Shown here one piece after another: positions 62,500 through 64,000 of a stretch of DNA of 64,000 nt. This stretch comes from Pedobacter cryoconitis (GTDB lineage Bacteria; Bacteroidota; Bacteroidia; Sphingobacteriales; Sphingobacteriaceae). The notes below the pieces were generated by a model. The model had not been told where the DNA came from and did not search any database. It saw only the letters and a list, made by a program, of their open reading frames with translations. Each line of letters opens with the position of its first letter. Position 1 is the stretch's first letter. The DNA is taken from the NCBI GenBank assembly GCA_019352875.1, contig JAAAFW010000015.1, positions 1,404,583-1,468,582 of the forward strand, read 5' to 3'. The position numbers were made by a program, and so were the translations under genes.

Positions 62500-64000
62500 T
62501 TATAACTGTACTTTAATTAGGTTACTTCCCCTTCCTTTGGCATTGATAGTTTTAAAAGTATAATTCCCTTTCTGACTGATAGGTGTGGTATACTTCTGGC
62601 TGTTTTCATCAGGCTCGGAGCCATCTGTTGTATATACTATAGTTAACCCGGGATAAAGGACATTTGCCGACACTGTTCCATTCTCCACCTTCAGTCCGGG
62701 AGTAGGAATCCGGTAATTAAATCCACCGTACAAATAATCAAGTCTTGGCAGTTCGTATTTGCCGACGGAGCTTAGAAATGACTGGTATGCCGCATTATAT
62801 TGCGCTTCTGATTTTTCTGCATCTTTTTCCAATGCCCATTGCGGATCTTGTGCCCAGGCTCTTTCCGCCAGCCCGAATAGTTTTGGGAAAAGCAGGTATT
62901 CGAATCTTTCTTTGCTGAAGATGATTTCGCTCCAGAGTGGTGCCTGAATACCTACAATGTTAGACTTTCCAAATTCAGTTAGCTGTACAAGGTTCTTGAA
63001 ATGACCAGGAGAAAGGGCATTTCCACGTTCATCTTCCTTCTGATTTTTAGTGTAGTTATAGGGGATAAAGCTAAACGGTTTATCGATGTCTACATAACCA
63101 CCCCAGTATTGTCCGGGCTCTGCGTAACTTTTGCTGTAGGCCAGATCCAGGTAGAGGTTGGTAACATTAGTCAGCACAACTTTATAACCAGCATTGGCTA
63201 ACCTGTAGGCCAGGTCTTCGTTACCGGATAAGTTATTCCAGACATCTGCGTGGAAGTTACTTTTAGCGAATCTTTCATTAACGACCATCTTTCCGTTAAC
63301 CTTATGGAGTCCTATCTCTTCCCAGCCGGAAAGGTAAAGACCCTTACGTTTTAACATCTGGTCCAGTTTATTAAAGTAATAGGGCCAAAGCTGCCCGGTG
63401 TTTTTAACGGAAGGGTTTTTCTGCATTAATGATAATACTACCGGAGATTTCTCCCAAACACCTGCAGGCACTTCATCCCCGCCGAAATGGATCGTTTTTA
63501 AGGGTGCGTCTGCAGTTTTATACATCGCGATGAGCTCATCAGTTACTTTTTCAAGAAAAGTATAAACGGAAGGTAAGGCAGCGTTAATCACATTGTCTTT
63601 AAATCCCTGAACGGATCTGTATACAGATTTATCCTGCAGATCTCTCAGCAGGTATTTTTCTGCTTCTATTTTATTTCCGGATTTAATCAACCTGTTGTAA
63701 CGTGCATTCATAGCGACGATAGCTGCTCTGGCATGGCCCGGAGTTTCTATTTCCGGAATAACAAGAATATGCCTTTCATGTGCAAATTTCAATATCTCGA
63801 TAAAATCATTTTTAGTCAGGTAGCCACTTCCAGTTGGGTTATCACGGTTAGGACCCGACCCATAAGATGGGTTAATCTGCTCATTTTCATCTGTGGTATG
63901 CCCCCTGTGCCCACCTACCTGTGTAAGTTCCGGTAAACCAGGTATCTCAAGTCTCCATCCCTCATCATCGGTAATGTGAAAATGTAATACGTTCACCTTA
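62500..64000 (-). CDS. GH20 beta-N-acetylhexosaminidase (5' end outside window)
   Basis: About 500 codons are visible and the frame stays open to the right edge, so the N-terminus is missing. The GH20 core begins at NVLHFHITDDEGWRLEIP; the catalytic pair is in TIHFGGDEVP; further blocks are IPEIETPGHARA and SGWEEIG. The C-terminal 75 residues look like the CHB_HEX_C domain (VYTTDGSEPDENSQKY). It removes terminal GlcNAc or GalNAc from chitin oligosaccharides, glycans or peptidoglycan fragments, in the periplasm or outside. The apparent GTG start near 63996 is really an internal Val. Confidence 0.92.
   Translation of the reverse strand, partial: KVNVLHFHITDDEGWRLEIPGLPELTQVGGHRGHTTDENEQINPSYGSGPNRDNPTGSGYLTKNDFIEILKFAHERHILVIPEIETPGHARAAIVAMNARYNRLIKSGNKIEAEKYLLRDLQDKSVYRSVQGFKDNVINAALPSVYTFLEKVTDELIAMYKTADAPLKTIHFGGDEVPAGVWEKSPVVLSLMQKNPSVKNTGQLWPYYFNKLDQMLKRKGLYLSGWEEIGLHKVNGKMVVNERFAKSNFHADVWNNLSGNEDLAYRLANAGYKVVLTNVTNLYLDLAYSKSYAEPGQYWGGYVDIDKPFSFIPYNYTKNQKEDERGNALSPGHFKNLVQLTEFGKSNIVGIQAPLWSEIIFSKERFEYLLFPKLFGLAERAWAQDPQWALEKDAEKSEAQYNAAYQSFLSSVGKYELPRLDYLYGGFNYRIPTPGLKVENGTVSANVLYPGLTIVYTTDGSEPDENSQKYTTPISQKGNYTFKTINAKGRGSNLIKVQL

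Noticed and set aside
62500-63996. Complete hexosaminidase starting at the GTG near 63996
   Set aside because: The GTG is the Val of the conserved K-V-N-V-L-H-F-H block, and the frame remains open to the window edge.

Overview
The window looks like chromosomal DNA from a low-GC member of the Bacteroidota, most likely a Sphingobacteriaceae (Pedobacter-like) species. This rests on the SusC/SusD pair, several TonB-dependent receptors with carboxypeptidase-regulatory-like N-termini, many Bacteroidota-type lipoproteins, weak Shine-Dalgarno sites and repeated -7 boxes of the TAnnTTTG type. The taxonomic call is inference from gene content. No rRNA, tRNA or CRISPR array was seen.

Layout. 1-485 is the start of a TonB receptor (minus, cut by the window edge). 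486-5544 holds a surface-protein region: a 60-aa small protein of the Bacteroidota KxYExP type, a fimbrillin-like lipoprotein, a strong terminator, then an S41 peptidase lipoprotein and a DUF5106/thioredoxin lipoprotein. 5600-29753 is one long same-strand exopolysaccharide (EPS) locus: WecA/MraY-type initiating transferase, epimerase, Wzx flippase, GT2/GT8/GT14/GT4 glycosyltransferases, pyruvyltransferase, acyltransferase, Wzy-like polymerase, Wza, Wzc (BY-kinase with a nine-unit Gly-Tyr tail) and an OmpA protein, closed by a perfect 15-bp terminator. Embedded in it (20763-25282) is a cassette of a mini-ORF, a SipW-like Ser/His peptidase, a PqqD-like RRE protein, an NTP_transf_5 nucleotidyltransferase, an ABC exporter and an HprK-like kinase. 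This resembles RiPP maturation and export machinery, but it lacks lasso cyclase and leader protease genes and is the best candidate for an undescribed system.

29891-41663 is a mixed metabolic and regulatory stretch: small lipoprotein, TauE/SafE permease, SDRs (one without the catalytic Tyr/Lys), two Crp/Fnr regulators, two AraC regulators flanking an exported CodA-like amidohydrolase and an MFS transporter, an SDR-SDR-NTF2 operon and a tautomerase. 41805-49484 is a compact secondary-metabolite locus: a 2040-aa dimodular NRPS (A-PCP-C-A-PCP-reductase), divergent from an O-methyltransferase and an EthD-domain protein. The architecture predicts a reductively released dipeptide aldehyde or a pyrazinone-type product.

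49530-54029 contains a secreted hypothetical protein, a metallophosphoesterase, an IS3-family element with a programmed -1 frameshift site, a 20-bp-arm palindrome of unknown origin and a TlpA-like disulfide reductase. 54030-59191 carries a clear SAM-I riboswitch in the leader of a SusC/SusD pair, implying uptake controlled by S-adenosylmethionine. The window ends with elongation factor P (minus), another outer-membrane beta-barrel receptor and a GH20 beta-N-acetylhexosaminidase (minus, cut by the right edge).
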